Shown here in pieces: positions 62,128-64,000 of a DNA stretch of 64,000 nt. The notes beneath the pieces were generated by a model that was not told the origin of the DNA, ran no database searches, and saw nothing but the letters and a program-made list of their open reading frames with translations. Each line of letters begins with the position of its first letter. The stretch's first letter is position 1. This DNA comes from Bradyrhizobium sp. CB1717. Its GTDB lineage: Bacteria > Pseudomonadota > Alphaproteobacteria > Rhizobiales > Xanthobacteraceae. Location: the NCBI RefSeq assembly GCF_029714325.1, contig NZ_CP121666.1, forward strand, positions 5,146,001 to 5,210,000, read 5' to 3'. Both the position numbers and the translations under genes were made by a program.

Positions 62128-64000
<1,873 letters not shown>

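Overview
This is a 64-kb stretch of a GC-rich alphaproteobacterial chromosome. The aap amino-acid ABC operon, the metC and cysK sequences, the leucine-degradation genes, the small-protein families (DUF2171, MXKDX, DUF6481) and the intergenic palindromes all look like Bradyrhizobium or a close relative. That assignment rests on recognition, not on a search.

Layout. 1-5951 (minus): tripartite RND efflux operon (outer-membrane factor, adaptor, pump; the pump runs off the left edge). 6647-7681: cysteine synthase. 7695-8228: DUF805 membrane protein. 8366-15206 (minus): three tandem paralogues of a TPR plus GT41 (SPINDLY/OGT-type) glycosyltransferase, all apparently starting at TTG behind the same Shine-Dalgarno block. 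15307-19816 (minus): aapJQMP. 20197-21381: cystathionine beta-lyase. 21515-23206: Na/Pi cotransporter-PhoU protein. 23216-26944 (minus): four-gene lipid-linked sugar/lipid A modification operon. 26995-34388 (minus): penicillin-binding protein 1C and alpha-2-macroglobulin.

At 34793 lies tRNA-Arg(UCU). Its 3' end is the left attachment site of a 12.05-kb integrated element (34852-46906) bounded by an exact 19-bp direct repeat. The element has a tyrosine integrase, a short phage-head module (MerR-like HTH, lambda-type portal, fused prohead protease/capsid, gpW-like connector), an oppositely directed replication module (AAA ATPase followed by an iteron/hairpin cluster), and a cargo half of lower GC made of membrane proteins, a small P-loop protein, a protein with an internal duplication and DUF2971-like C-terminus, and a DUF7662-like protein. 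I see no large terminase, tail or lysis gene. This gene set most resembles a capsid-forming phage satellite and is the most interesting region of the window.

47050-52847 holds small, mostly envelope-associated genes and an unassigned PLP-fold protein. 53190-61008 carries two TRAP transporter operons; the second is divergent from a GntR regulator with a perfect palindromic operator between them and ends in a DapA-family aldolase/lyase. 61215-64000 (minus) carries HMG-CoA lyase and the biotin-carboxylase subunit of an acyl-CoA carboxylase (leucine catabolism), the latter cut by the right edge. Several intergenic gaps carry long inverted repeats of types common in Bradyrhizobium.
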